From Perlabentimonas sp964490015 (GTDB lineage Bacteria; Bacteroidota; Bacteroidia; Bacteroidales; Tenuifilaceae), in NCBI GenBank assembly GCA_964490015.1, contig CAZBBA010000024.1, positions 1 through 52,018 on the forward strand: a stretch of DNA of 52,018 nt, read 5' to 3'. The position numbers and the translations under genes were made by a program. Shown in pieces: positions 44,330-52,018 of the stretch. The notes beneath the pieces were generated by a model. That model had not been told where the DNA came from. It ran no database searches and saw only the letters and a program-made list of their open reading frames with translations. Each line of letters starts with the position of its first letter. The first letter of the stretch is position 1.

Positions 44330-45253
44330 CTATAAAAATCTGATACTTTTATACTGTTGAGGAGCACGCTCCTTTTTCAATGAAAAACTATATCCTAGCA
44401 TAAACTCGTGCGATCCGCTGTTAAAACCACTAATCTCGGTAGTCGAGAAGTCGTAGGCATATCCAACGCGTAATCCTGAAAAAAGTTGTATCCCCACCAT
44501 TCCAGTAACAGCTTCGCCCACACGAAATGAAACGCCTCCCCAAAACCTTTTATTGTATATTAAGTTGGCGTTTACTGTCATTTGGTTCACAACTATGTCC
44601 GTGCTGATTAAAACAACGGGGTTAAACTCCCAGTTGGGGTTGGAAAACTGCATAAAATATCCGCCAATCAGGTAGTAATGCCTTTTATAATGACTTGGAT
44701 ACTCTGGGTAAAACGTAGACTCGTTGAGATGGGTTGCAGAAACGCCAATAAACATTTCATTATTGTTGAAGAAAACCCCTGCCCCAAAATCCATATTAAC
44801 TGCACTTTCCTTGCTCGAGGGTACGGTTACATCGCCCGTTCCATCAGGAAATCTCCACGTAGGGTCTAAGGTGTTATTGATAAATCCGCCATTTATTCCA
44901 ATTGCTAAATTTCCTATTCCCTGAATGCTAAAACGCGCAGCGTAGGAGAGGTTAACTCCAATATCCTGATTAAACCCAAACTGATCCTGCAATATATTTA
45001 ACCCAATTCCGCTATTAAACCCAAACGGGCTTATGGCGGCATCAACGTTAAACACGCTGGTTATTGGGCTTCCCTCACCAAAACCCACCCATTGCTGACG
45101 GTGCATTGCAGTAGCTGAAATCATCCCACTACTGCCAGTATAGGCTGGATTAATTGATAGTTGGTTAAAAACGCTATGGTTGAGCAATGGATCCTGTTGC
45201 GCCATTGCATTTACGATTGTGAAAAACGATATTGTTATCCAAAATTTTTTCAT
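44330..45253 (-). CDS. porP: PorP/SprF family T9SS protein at the head of the gldKLMN cluster
   Basis: The ATG at 45253 is chosen; a TTG one codon upstream is also in frame. The 307-residue product has a signal peptide, then QQDPLLNHSVFNQLSINPAYTGSSGMISATAMHRQQWVGF, the PorP/SprF signature. Beta-barrel strands follow, ending in SHEFMLGYSFSL and a short basic tail. The order porP-gldK-gldL-gldM-gldN is that of the porPKLMN cluster of Porphyromonas. This copy is therefore the likely core PorP, while the paralogue at 9662 is adhesin-linked. Residues SGSHEFMLGY near the end match AGSHEIMIGY in the paralogue. Confidence 0.9.
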   Translation of the reverse strand: MKKFWITISFFTIVNAMAQQDPLLNHSVFNQLSINPAYTGSSGMISATAMHRQQWVGFGEGSPITSVFNVDAAISPFGFNSGIGLNILQDQFGFNQDIGVNLSYAARFSIQGIGNLAIGINGGFINNTLDPTWRFPDGTGDVTVPSSKESAVNMDFGAGVFFNNNEMFIGVSATHLNESTFYPEYPSHYKRHYYLIGGYFMQFSNPNWEFNPVVLISTDIVVNQMTVNANLIYNKRFWGGVSFRVGEAVTGMVGIQLFSGLRVGYAYDFSTTEISGFNSGSHEFMLGYSFSLKKERAPQQYKSIRFL

Positions 45254-45291
45254 CAACTATCGTCTATTACCCATTTATATAGTGTTTAACC

Positions 45292-45325
45292 GAAAGGTAA
45301 AGTAAATAAAAAAATAATTCTCCAA
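45292..45325 (-). promoter_or_regulatory. Candidate promoter of the porP-gldKLMN operon
   Basis: On the minus strand TTG (45323-45325), 23 bases, then TACCTTTC (45292-45299), which differs from TAnnTTTG at the last base. It gives a leader of about 30 bases. A perfect 9-bp dyad (45332-45355) lies just upstream. Confidence 0.3.
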
Positions 45326-45331
45326 CAAACT

Positions 45332-45355
45332 TTATCAACAATTATCTGTTGATAA
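45332..45355. promoter_or_regulatory. Perfect 9-bp dyad upstream of porP-gldKLMN
   Basis: TTATCAACA (45332-45340) and TGTTGATAA (45347-45355) are perfect inverted repeats with a 6-base spacer. The position just upstream of the -33 element fits an activator or repressor site, or a stem-loop at the end of the arginase-fold gene transcript (about 130 bp after its stop). No T run follows on the minus strand. Confidence 0.45.
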
Positions 45356-45487
45356 GATAAAATTATTGCGCTTCTGCTTTATACTTCGAATTGAGTATAA
45401 TGTTACTTTTTGCCAAAAAAAATCTGTAAATGTCTTCTGTCTGACGACGAAACCCTAATCAATAGAGGGTCAAACCTTATGGGTGAG

Positions 45488-46648
45488 TTATGTCATCCTT
45501 CGCCACGCCCTCATCCAGCGTTCTGGTACATCGCCCTTGCTAGCTTTTTGGTAATCGCTATATGAGCACGCCATCACTAAAGGGATATCTCCTGTTTTAG
45601 CTGTTGCAGGAAACTCAAACCACCATGTGTTGTTAAGGGTATTTTGAAGAAAAACCATTTGGATATTGGGAATAGGGCTTTTAACGTAAAAACGCTTAAC
45701 ATTTGGCTGACCCTCTGCGGCTTGAGGAAACTTAGCCCTAGCGTTGTACCCGTCAATAAAGTGCCATACAATTTGGGCGCCTAAGCTAGCGCTTTGCTCT
45801 CCCCTGTCGGCATGTAAGTTCAGCTCAAATATACCAAATACCCTTGCTTTTGTGCTTACTCCTGCGTATCGAGCTAGTTGGCAAACCTCCTCCGAGTAAA
45901 ACCCATTAGGCGATGGATAGATGGATCCTGGAGAGTCGCTATGCTTTATGCATCCCATATCGAGACTTACAATATGCGAGTCGCGCAGAATTGGCTCCGC
46001 ATCGGCCATGGCACCCCTAACAAAACCTAATCGCATGAGCTCATGATTTTGCGCAGTAAGCATATCTATATGCTTTGAATCGACCAAATATCCCTGATAA
46101 CCCATTACATTGAGGGAGAAAAGTGTTTCGGCCGATTCGTTTACCAGCCTATCAATGTAGCAGGTAGATGAAAAATCACCATCGTTACTCCCCATATCGA
46201 TGGTATAATCTACAATGCTTAAGTTAATTCGTTTTTCCCTCTCGGCAATGGCCATATACAATGGCCAGGTTATTTCCTGTGTCCCGCCAAGTATAATACA
46301 GGTTGCTCCCTTGCTATGAATGTGGCCAACCACATCGCGGACAGCCATGTAGGTATCAGAAGGATTTTGAGTAATCTTAAGATTTCCCAGATCGATTATC
46401 GGTTGTTTGAGGCTTGCCCCCGAAAGACTGTATAAATACTTGCGGATGGCATCGGCACTAAAAGCTGCTCCTGGATTGCTGGAGTTGCGACTCTCATTAA
46501 CTCCAAATATTACAAGCGAGTTGGCTTCAATTTGAATCCCCTTGCTAATCCCTAAGATTTGTATTTTTCCATAAATAGATGCATTTTTAGCCAACCCTGT
46601 TGAAACGGGAAGGGCATCGGAAGTATCAAAGTAATCGGTTAAGTTCAT
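45488..46648 (-). CDS. Arginase/formimidoylglutamase-fold protein without canonical metal ligands
   Basis: The ATG at 46648 overlaps the topA stop (ATGA); a longer frame from 46726 lies inside topA and is not preferred. The 386-residue product follows the ureohydrolase layout, but the metal motifs differ. GGTQE replaces GGDH, VDYTIDMG replaces DAHxD, and SLDMGCIKHSDSPG replaces SxDxDxxDP. The two metal-bridging Asp-His sets are therefore largely missing. Similar proteins in other Bacteroidota are annotated as formimidoylglutamase, as I recall. It may be a non-catalytic or altered enzyme. Coupling to topA is visible; the role is unknown. Confidence 0.75.
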   Translation of the reverse strand: MNLTDYFDTSDALPVSTGLAKNASIYGKIQILGISKGIQIEANSLVIFGVNESRNSSNPGAAFSADAIRKYLYSLSGASLKQPIIDLGNLKITQNPSDTYMAVRDVVGHIHSKGATCIILGGTQEITWPLYMAIAEREKRINLSIVDYTIDMGSNDGDFSSTCYIDRLVNESAETLFSLNVMGYQGYLVDSKHIDMLTAQNHELMRLGFVRGAMADAEPILRDSHIVSLDMGCIKHSDSPGSIYPSPNGFYSEEVCQLARYAGVSTKARVFGIFELNLHADRGEQSASLGAQIVWHFIDGYNARAKFPQAAEGQPNVKRFYVKSPIPNIQMVFLQNTLNNTWWFEFPATAKTGDIPLVMACSYSDYQKASKGDVPERWMRAWRRMT

Positions 46649-48975
46649 TTTTTTGTTTTGGCCTTTGACCCTGTCTTTCCTTTTTTGGAGTTTGTTGAGG
46701 GTTGACTCTCGATTATTTTCATACACTGCTCATATGTGAGTTCGTGAGCGTTTGTTCCCTTGGGAATCTTAAAGTTTTCGGCCTTGTGCTTGATAAATGG
46801 ACCCCATCGTCCATTAAGAACCTGAAGTTCTGGATCCTGATCGAAAACCTTTATGAACTTGTCGCGATCCTTTTGTCTACCCTCTTCAATTAGCTCAATT
46901 GATCTTTCCAAGGTGATAGTAATAGGATCGTCGGTTTTCTTAAGCGATACAAACTTTGAGTTATGCCTTACGTAGGGGCCAAACCGTCCAACGCCAATAA
47001 CAACATCTTTCTCCTCGTATTTGCCAAGAGTGCGTGGGAGTTTGAAGAGTTCAAGCGCTTCGCCCAAGGTTATCGATTCAATAAGTTGCCCCTTGAGCAG
47101 GCTTGCGTACTGAGGTTTTTCACCATCCTTTTCCTCCGACTCACCAATTTGGGCTATGGGCCCAAAACGACCTATGCGAACGCTAACCTTTTTGCCCGAT
47201 TTGGGATCGATCCCCAGTTCACGCTCTCCCTTGGTGTAGTCCGATTCCTTTAAAGTTTTTTCAACATCTTTATGGAAAGGCTTGTAGAACCTGTCGATCA
47301 TCTCCGTCCAATCCTTATTGCCCTCAGCAATATCGTCGAACTCCTTCTCCACCAATGCGGTGAAGTTGAAATTCACAATTTTTGGGAAATGCTCCACCAA
47401 AAAATCGTTTACCACCATTCCAATATCGCTGGGGAAAAGCTTAGCCTTATCGGCGCCATGAATTTCAACTTTCTGGTTCTGCGTTATGGCACCTTTCTTA
47501 AGAACAATTACCTGATATTGTCGGTCAATCCCCTCGCGATCGTCCTTGATTATGTAACCTCTATTGAGAATTGTGGTTATGGTTGGCGCGTAAGTTGATG
47601 GGCGTCCAATTCCTAACTCCTCGAGTTTCTTTACCAAACTCGCTTCAGTGAAACGGGGTGGCCGTTGGGTAAACCTTTGAGTAGCCGTTATTTCAAGTGG
47701 AGTTAACTTATCTCCTGCTTTAAGAGGGGGTAGAAGGTCTTTTGCCGTTTCCTCGTTCTCATCGTCGGTCGACTCAAAGTAGACCCTGAGAAATCCATCG
47801 AAAAGCAGCACTTCGCCAGAGGCGATAAACTTGCTCTTAGATTTTGATATATCTATGGTGGCCGTGGTTTTCTCGAGCGATGCATCGCTCATCTGCGAAG
47901 CCACAGTACGCTTCCATATTAGCTCATATAGGCGCTGCTCAGCCGAATTCCCTGAAATTTTTTGCTTGTCGAGATACGTTGGGCGAATGGCCTCGTGAGC
48001 CTCCTGTGCGCCTTTCGATTTAGTTTTATAGGTTCTGGCATGATGATACCTCTCGCCATACTCCTTTACAATTACATTTTTTGCAGTATCAATAGCCGTT
48101 GCGGAAAGGTTAAGCGAGTCGGTACGCATGTAGGTAATATGTCCGGCCTCGTAAAGTCGCTGCGCAATGGTCATTGTTTGAGAAACCGAAAAGTTAAGTT
48201 TACGGGAAGCTTCCTGCTGAAGCGTTGAGGTTGTGAATGGAGGAGCGGGACTCTTTTTGGCAGGTTTTTTAGAAACATCTGAAACAGTAAATTCCGAGTT
48301 TTTACACTCCTCAAGTAGCTTTAATGCCTCATCCTTATTGGTAAGGCGCGAATTTAGCTCAGCCTTTAAGGGCAATTCGGCCTGAAAAATACCGGAAACA
48401 CGATAAAAAGAATCGCTCACAAAAGCCATAATCTCGCGCTCACGTTCTACAATTAACCTAACGGCCACCGACTGAACGCGACCAGCAGAGAGCGATGGTT
48501 TAACCTTTTTCCAGAGAATTGGTGAAACTTCAAAACCAACAAGGCGATCCAGCACTCTACGGGCTTGCTGGGCGTTCACTAAGTGCTGATTTATCGACCT
48601 TGGATTCTTTATTGCCGTCTCAATAGCTGGCTTAGTAATTTCGTGGAAAACAATTCGCTTGGTTTTGCTAGCATCGAGCTTTAGCACCTCGCTAAGGTGC
48701 CAAGCAATTGCCTCTCCCTCCCGGTCTTCATCGGAAGCCAGCCAAACGGTATCGGCCTGTTTAGCTAGTTTCTTTAGCTCGTCAACCACCTTACCCTTAT
48801 CGCTACTTACCACATACTCGGGTTTGTAATTCTTTTCCAGATCGATGCCGAGTTTCTTTTTCGATAAATCGCGGATATGTCCAAAACTCGATTTTACAGT
48901 AAAATCATTGCCTAGAAACTTCTCTATGGTTTTTGCCTTTGCAGGCGACTCAACTATTACAAGATTTTTTAGCAT
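46645..48975 (-). CDS. topA: DNA topoisomerase I
   Basis: The ATG at 48975 (MLKNLVIVESPAKAKTIEKFLG) is preferred over an in-frame ATG at 49020, as the former matches the usual start; it gives 776 residues. The protein has the Toprim domain (SDEDREGEAIAWHL) and the catalytic Tyr in GHITYMRTDS. Three C-terminal repeat units contain GRFGP or GRWGP (VRIGRFGPIAQ, VIGVGRFGPYVRH and LNGRWGPFIKH), and the tail is Lys-rich. Classical Cys zinc ribbons are not seen. It relaxes negative supercoils. Its stop overlaps the start of the arginase-fold gene. Confidence 0.95.
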   Translation of the reverse strand: MLKNLVIVESPAKAKTIEKFLGNDFTVKSSFGHIRDLSKKKLGIDLEKNYKPEYVVSSDKGKVVDELKKLAKQADTVWLASDEDREGEAIAWHLSEVLKLDASKTKRIVFHEITKPAIETAIKNPRSINQHLVNAQQARRVLDRLVGFEVSPILWKKVKPSLSAGRVQSVAVRLIVEREREIMAFVSDSFYRVSGIFQAELPLKAELNSRLTNKDEALKLLEECKNSEFTVSDVSKKPAKKSPAPPFTTSTLQQEASRKLNFSVSQTMTIAQRLYEAGHITYMRTDSLNLSATAIDTAKNVIVKEYGERYHHARTYKTKSKGAQEAHEAIRPTYLDKQKISGNSAEQRLYELIWKRTVASQMSDASLEKTTATIDISKSKSKFIASGEVLLFDGFLRVYFESTDDENEETAKDLLPPLKAGDKLTPLEITATQRFTQRPPRFTEASLVKKLEELGIGRPSTYAPTITTILNRGYIIKDDREGIDRQYQVIVLKKGAITQNQKVEIHGADKAKLFPSDIGMVVNDFLVEHFPKIVNFNFTALVEKEFDDIAEGNKDWTEMIDRFYKPFHKDVEKTLKESDYTKGERELGIDPKSGKKVSVRIGRFGPIAQIGESEEKDGEKPQYASLLKGQLIESITLGEALELFKLPRTLGKYEEKDVVIGVGRFGPYVRHNSKFVSLKKTDDPITITLERSIELIEEGRQKDRDKFIKVFDQDPELQVLNGRWGPFIKHKAENFKIPKGTNAHELTYEQCMKIIESQPSTNSKKGKTGSKAKTKK

Positions 48976-49020
48976 TGGCGTATATAATATGGTATAAAAA
49001 TTTGACACAAAGTAAAGCAT

Positions 49021-49349
49021 TTAGGAATCGAACTACAAAATTTTTAAAAAAATAAACCAGTACATTTTCAATAATATAGCTAGTAATCAAACAGGTGAGG
49101 GTAAGAAATGAATTCCTCAAGAACTTGATAGCTATTCAACAAGTAAGCAAAATCGTTTAGCTTTTAAATAAATTTTGGAGCATCACCCTCAAGGGTAACA
49201 TACCCTGACTATATGATATATATGTATATGTAAGCGACAACAAACGAATACTAATCGACTATACCCACTTATTAACCGAATACCGGGTTAAACTCACATT
49301 TACTTTGCATCAACAAAACCATTTAGTTAACCTTTAAATAATTACAACT
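49021..49349. other. Gene-free region between topA and ssb with nested inverted repeats
   Basis: No coding frame is convincing. It holds AGGGTA-ACA-TACCCT (49192-49206), preceded by ACCCT at 49185-49189, so two alternative stems are possible. It also holds an alternating TA stretch (about 49210-49231) and TTAACC/GGTTAA (49272-49277 with 49286-49291) just upstream of a -7-like TTACTTTG (49300-49307). The last pair could be an operator for ssb. Confidence 0.45.
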
Positions 49350-49691
49350 ATGGATGCAACAATTAACAGAGTAGAACTTCAGGGCTTTCTTGGACGAGAT
49401 GCCGAAATTAAATCGTTTGAGAGTGGACGGTCACTAATTACTCTAAGCGTAGCCACCAACGAAAGTTACAAGAACAACCGTGGGGAGTGGATTACCAGCA
49501 CCTCTTGGCACAATGTTACCATGTGGCGCACAAAAATGGATGAATCATTGCGCAGCAATTTGAAAAAAGGGGCGCTTGTGCAGGTTGAGGGAAAGCTTAA
49601 CACTCGCAAGTACACCGACAAAGCTGGACAGGATCGTTACATTACAGAGATTATTGCCCAAAAGGTAGAGCTGGCAAAAGTGGAAGCATAG
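49350..49691 (+). CDS. ssb: Single-stranded DNA-binding protein, short form without acidic tip
   Basis: The 113-residue product is a complete OB-fold SSB core: MDATINRVELQGFLGRDAEIKSFESGRSLITLSVAT, the WHNVTMW motif, and KGALVQVEGKLNTRKYTDKAGQDRYITEIIAQKVELA. It ends at KVEA, with no linker and no acidic DDDLPF-type tip through which SSB recruits repair and replication proteins. It may thus be an accessory SSB, with a full-length one elsewhere. A strong hairpin terminator follows. Confidence 0.9.
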   Translation: MDATINRVELQGFLGRDAEIKSFESGRSLITLSVATNESYKNNRGEWITSTSWHNVTMWRTKMDESLRSNLKKGALVQVEGKLNTRKYTDKAGQDRYITEIIAQKVELAKVEA

Positions 49692-49705
49692 GCTATTATG
49701 CACCC

Positions 49706-49768
49706 AATGGCTTAGCGCTAGGATAGATCAACTTTCAATCTAGCTGGCGCTAAGCCATTTTGTTGTTT
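49706..49768 (+). terminator. Intrinsic terminator of ssb
   Basis: A perfect 13-bp inverted repeat (49706-49718 with 49747-49759) with a 28-base loop that can pair further, followed by TTTTGTTGTTT. It starts 14 bp after the ssb stop. Confidence 0.85.
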
Positions 49769-49774
49769 ATCTTG

Positions 49775-49806
49775 TTGATTTAACATGAATATTTACGGTA
49801 CATTTG
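49775..49806 (+). promoter_or_regulatory. Candidate promoter of the desaturase gene
   Basis: TTG (49775-49777), 21 bases, then TACATTTG (49799-49806), a complete match to the Bacteroidota consensus. The predicted start near 49813 gives a 50-base leader before the ATG at 49863. It follows directly after the ssb terminator. Confidence 0.5.
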
Positions 49807-49862
49807 TAAGTGGAAAATTGATTGAAACTGGAGAAATCTTTTACTAAAATCTCACACTTCAA

Positions 49863-50855
49863 ATGGATACAACTACTAGTTCAAACAGCACGTGGCAGCA
49901 AATTGTGATGAAATACAACTACCCCAGCAATTTGTCCAGCTGGTGGCAAGTTGCTAACACGGTAATACCTTATATTTTACTTTGGGTACTAATGTACTAT
50001 AGCCTTGAGGTTTCGTACTGGCTTACGCTTCTGCTCTCAATTTTTGCAGCGGGTTTTTTGGTAAGGGCTTTTATTATTTTTCACGATTGTGGGCATGGCT
50101 CGTTCTTTAAAACCGAAAGAATGAACAGGCTGATTGGTATTCCGCTGGGTTTGCTTGCCTTTACACCTTATCATCGCTGGCATAAGGATCACAAGGAACA
50201 TCATTTCACCGTTGGAAATCTTGATAAAAGAGGTGTTGGTGATGTTCAAACATTGACAGTAGAGGAATACAAAAGCCTTTCGCGATGGGGAAAATTTAGC
50301 TACCGTTTCTACAGGCATCCATTGTTCTTGCTAGGAATTGCACCCCTACTTTTGTTTGTGATTCAATTTCGTCTTCCTAAGGTATACATGAACTGGAAAG
50401 AACACTTGTACTTGCAGCTATCGAACCTGGTATTGATTCTGGGGGCATTGGGAGTAATGTGGATAATTGGCTGGAAAGCGTATGTGCTTATTCAGCTACC
50501 CATTATTTTTATTGCATCAATACATGGGGTTTGGCTTTTCTACGTACAACATCAGTATAATGATGTGAAATGGGTACGCACAGAGGATTGGGATTACAAA
50601 ACCATTGCGCTGGAGGGCAGCTCTTTCTTTAAACTTCCTCGAGTTTTACAATGGTTTACCGGGAATATTGGTTTCCACCATATCCATCATCTTGGTCCAC
50701 GAATTCCAAACTACAAGTTGGCGCAATGCTATAAGGAAAATCCAATATTTCAGAACACTACGCCCATTACTTTTTTCTCAAGCCTCCACACGCTTAGGCT
50801 TAGATTATGGGATGAAGAACGCGAAAAGTTAGTTGGATTCCGTGACATTAAATAG
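49863..50855 (+). CDS. Fatty acid desaturase family protein
   Basis: The 330-residue product has about four to six hydrophobic segments. It carries the three His boxes of membrane di-iron desaturases: HDCGH (74-78), HRWHKDHKEHH (104-114) and HHIHH (near 275). It introduces double bonds into acyl chains of membrane lipids, most likely as an acyl-lipid desaturase, and needs oxygen and an electron donor. Position and oxygen source cannot be told. It has its own candidate promoter and ends in a terminator shared with the convergent cold-shock gene. Confidence 0.9.
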   Translation: MDTTTSSNSTWQQIVMKYNYPSNLSSWWQVANTVIPYILLWVLMYYSLEVSYWLTLLLSIFAAGFLVRAFIIFHDCGHGSFFKTERMNRLIGIPLGLLAFTPYHRWHKDHKEHHFTVGNLDKRGVGDVQTLTVEEYKSLSRWGKFSYRFYRHPLFLLGIAPLLLFVIQFRLPKVYMNWKEHLYLQLSNLVLILGALGVMWIIGWKAYVLIQLPIIFIASIHGVWLFYVQHQYNDVKWVRTEDWDYKTIALEGSSFFKLPRVLQWFTGNIGFHHIHHLGPRIPNYKLAQCYKENPIFQNTTPITFFSSLHTLRLRLWDEEREKLVGFRDIK

Positions 50856-50864
50856 AAAGCACAA

Positions 50865-50888
50865 AAAACGGGTTATTAAACCCGTTTT
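50865..50888. terminator. Bidirectional terminator overlapping the cold-shock gene stop
   Basis: A 10-bp perfect stem (50865-50874 with 50879-50888) with a 4-base loop. The stop codon of the cold-shock gene (50876-50878) lies in the loop, and its last codons lie in the stem. T runs occur on both strands, so it can serve both convergent genes. Confidence 0.85.
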
Positions 50889-51325
50889 ACTTTTATGGCG
50901 TTAAGACCCTTGGGACCCTTTTCAGTTTCGAATGTAACATTGTCGCCTTCCTGAACCTCCTCAGTAAGACCATTCACATGAACAAAGATACTCTCCTGGG
51001 TATCCTTGTCGCGAATAAAACCATAGCCTTTTGATGAGTTGAAAAAGGCTACTTTCCCTCTTCGAATAAGATCTTCGGGGTCTGGTGGTGCTTGGCGGGG
51101 AACACCAATTTCGATGTCCTCTGATTTTATCTTTTCTTTGGCGCTGGGATCGGGTGGCGTGTCGGTAATGTTGCCAAACTGATCGACGTATGCAATCATA
51201 TCGTCGAAACTTGCCTTTTCGGATGAGGATTTACGCTCCTCTTTCTTTTGGAGTTTGTCTTGTTTCTTCTTTTGTCGTTTCTTCTCGTTTTCTCTTTTGT
51301 TAAATGATTCCTGCGATCTACCCAT
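50876..51325 (-). CDS. Cold-shock-domain RNA-binding protein with charged N-terminal extension
   Basis: The 149-residue product begins with about 40 very charged residues (KRENEKKRQKKKQDKLQKKEERKSS, probably coiled). A linker follows, and the C-terminal 65 residues are a cold-shock domain: GKVAFFNSSKGYGFI (RNP1-like) and IFVHVNGL (RNP2-like). Such proteins bind single-stranded RNA or DNA and act as RNA chaperones. The start at 51325 is the first ATG; the stop lies inside a terminator hairpin. The long extension is common in Bacteroidota forms of this family. Confidence 0.9.
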   Translation of the reverse strand: MGRSQESFNKRENEKKRQKKKQDKLQKKEERKSSSEKASFDDMIAYVDQFGNITDTPPDPSAKEKIKSEDIEIGVPRQAPPDPEDLIRRGKVAFFNSSKGYGFIRDKDTQESIFVHVNGLTEEVQEGDNVTFETEKGPKGLNAIKVKRV

Positions 51326-51421
51326 TGTTGATTTTTATTTTTTGTAAAGATACGGATTTTTATTGGTAATGCAATGTTGAACTACAATGCATTATCCAAA
51401 GATCATAAATGTTTGTTAGAC

Positions 51422-51907
51422 TTAGTTCACTTGACCAATAATCACCACGTAGTTTTTCCCGTACTTCTTGGCGCACTTGGGGCAAGTGGTGTACCACATG
51501 AACCATTTTTTAATTTTCATCCCCTTGCCTTCGGCCTCCTTTTCATAATATTTGCACCATTTGCCTGTATCTTTAAAAGGCCCTTCGTACACCTTGCTGA
51601 AGTATTTTCCGCTTAGGGTTACATTATTCGCGTTGGGAATTTCCTTGTCAACAGCAAGATACAAATCCATGTTCCAGCTCGATGTGTGGTCGGACAGGCA
51701 AAGGTAATCGGGCATGATGGCCTCGGCTGCACGTACCTTTTCGTCGAGACGCTTCATCACTTTCCCAAAGCCAACGGGCATAAACATAAAGGTGAAAACC
51801 TTATCCTTAATAAAAGGTTTGTTTTGCCACTCCAACACTTTATCGTCCCATTGAGCAGGATCGAATGGTGGACAGCAAATTGTTTCGTCGATGGAATTAC
51901 TGTTCAT
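51422..51907 (-). CDS. Conserved protein of unknown function with Cys pairs
   Basis: The 161-residue product opens with MNSNSIDETICCPPFDPAQWDDKVLEWQNKPFIKDKVF and has a Cys-Pro-Lys-Cys motif (TCPKCAKKYG) near the end, together with a CC pair at the start. Other motifs, SLSDHTSSWNMDLYLAVDKEIP-like and KWFMWYTTCP, look conserved from other bacteria, but the function is unknown to me. The fold may be a GyrI-like small-molecule-binding type; that is a guess. It is followed by about 100 bp before the cold-shock gene on the same strand. Confidence 0.7.
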   Translation of the reverse strand: MNSNSIDETICCPPFDPAQWDDKVLEWQNKPFIKDKVFTFMFMPVGFGKVMKRLDEKVRAAEAIMPDYLCLSDHTSSWNMDLYLAVDKEIPNANNVTLSGKYFSKVYEGPFKDTGKWCKYYEKEAEGKGMKIKKWFMWYTTCPKCAKKYGKNYVVIIGQVN

Positions 51908-52018
51908 GTTTTCAATTTTTTGGTAATAGGATTATTAGCAAACACTAAACAAATATACAGCAGATTAGAGACGAAAATCAATTATCCATGCCTTAATCTT
52001 TTCCCAATCCCTAAAATC

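Noticed and set aside
45332..45355. Two DnaA-box-like sequences considered as an origin
   Set aside because: Only two sites, each with one mismatch, no further boxes and no dnaA gene nearby; an operator or hairpin is simpler.
45488..46726. Longer frame from 46726 for the arginase-fold protein
   Set aside because: The extra 26 residues come from within the topA end; the ATG at 46648 overlapping the topA stop is the better start.
49210..49231. Alternating TA stretch considered as an unwinding element
   Set aside because: Short, with no DnaA boxes or replication genes around it other than ssb; no support for an origin.

Overview
The window looks like a chromosomal segment from a member of the Bacteroidota, probably order Bacteroidales. 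The main reason is its set of type IX secretion system (T9SS) genes. These are a PorW/SprE-like lipoprotein, a porP-gldK-gldL-gldM-gldN cluster in the Porphyromonas order, a second porP/sprF paralogue, and a giant SprB-repeat adhesin with a type B T9SS sorting domain. DUF4834 and DUF4296 proteins and many candidate TAnnTTTG (-7) promoter boxes point the same way. No rRNA, tRNA, CRISPR array, insertion sequence or phage gene was seen.

Layout. 1-2236 (-): 3'-truncated porW/sprE lipoprotein gene. 2514-7705 (+): a large membrane-anchored protein with a propeller-like C-terminus, a DUF4834 protein, gldA without gldF/gldG beside it, and a ROK sugar kinase. 7707-20312 (-): a secreted YD-like protein, a DUF4296 lipoprotein, porP/sprF, and the 3224-residue adhesin. 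20313-20972 is a gene-free stretch upstream of the adhesin. 20973-30562: sfsA (-), then a plus-strand run of antiporter, RNase R, small lipoprotein, M16 protease and APS reductase. 30668-36230: an orphan histidine kinase and riboflavin synthase (-), lgt (+), an epimerase/flavin-oxidase pair (-), an Asp/Glu racemase (-) and a VanZ-like protein (+). 36303-39068 (+): AMP-forming acyl ligase and mannose-1-phosphate guanylyltransferase. 39130-48975 (-): gldN, gldM, gldL, gldK, porP, an arginase-fold protein and topA. 49350-51907: a short SSB and a fatty acid desaturase (+), then a cold-shock-domain protein and a conserved unknown (-).

How the genes fit together. GldL/GldM would form the inner-membrane motor and GldK/GldN the periplasmic ring. 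PorW/SprE is an outer-membrane-associated lipoprotein of the same machine. The two PorP/SprF paralogues would act as partners for type B cargo, and the adhesin is one such cargo, lying 37 bp upstream of its own porP/sprF. Lgt makes the lipoproteins the machine relies on. The histidine kinase has no response regulator nearby, as is known for PorY, but that link is only a guess.

The least explained items are: a domain of about 150 residues nested inside one adhesin repeat; exact 240-bp tandem repeats flanked by a duplicated two-domain module; the large protein divergent from porW; an arginase-fold protein without the usual metal ligands, translationally coupled to topA; and an SSB without the acidic C-terminal tip. 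Functions are assigned from recognised motifs and family knowledge only; no database search was run.
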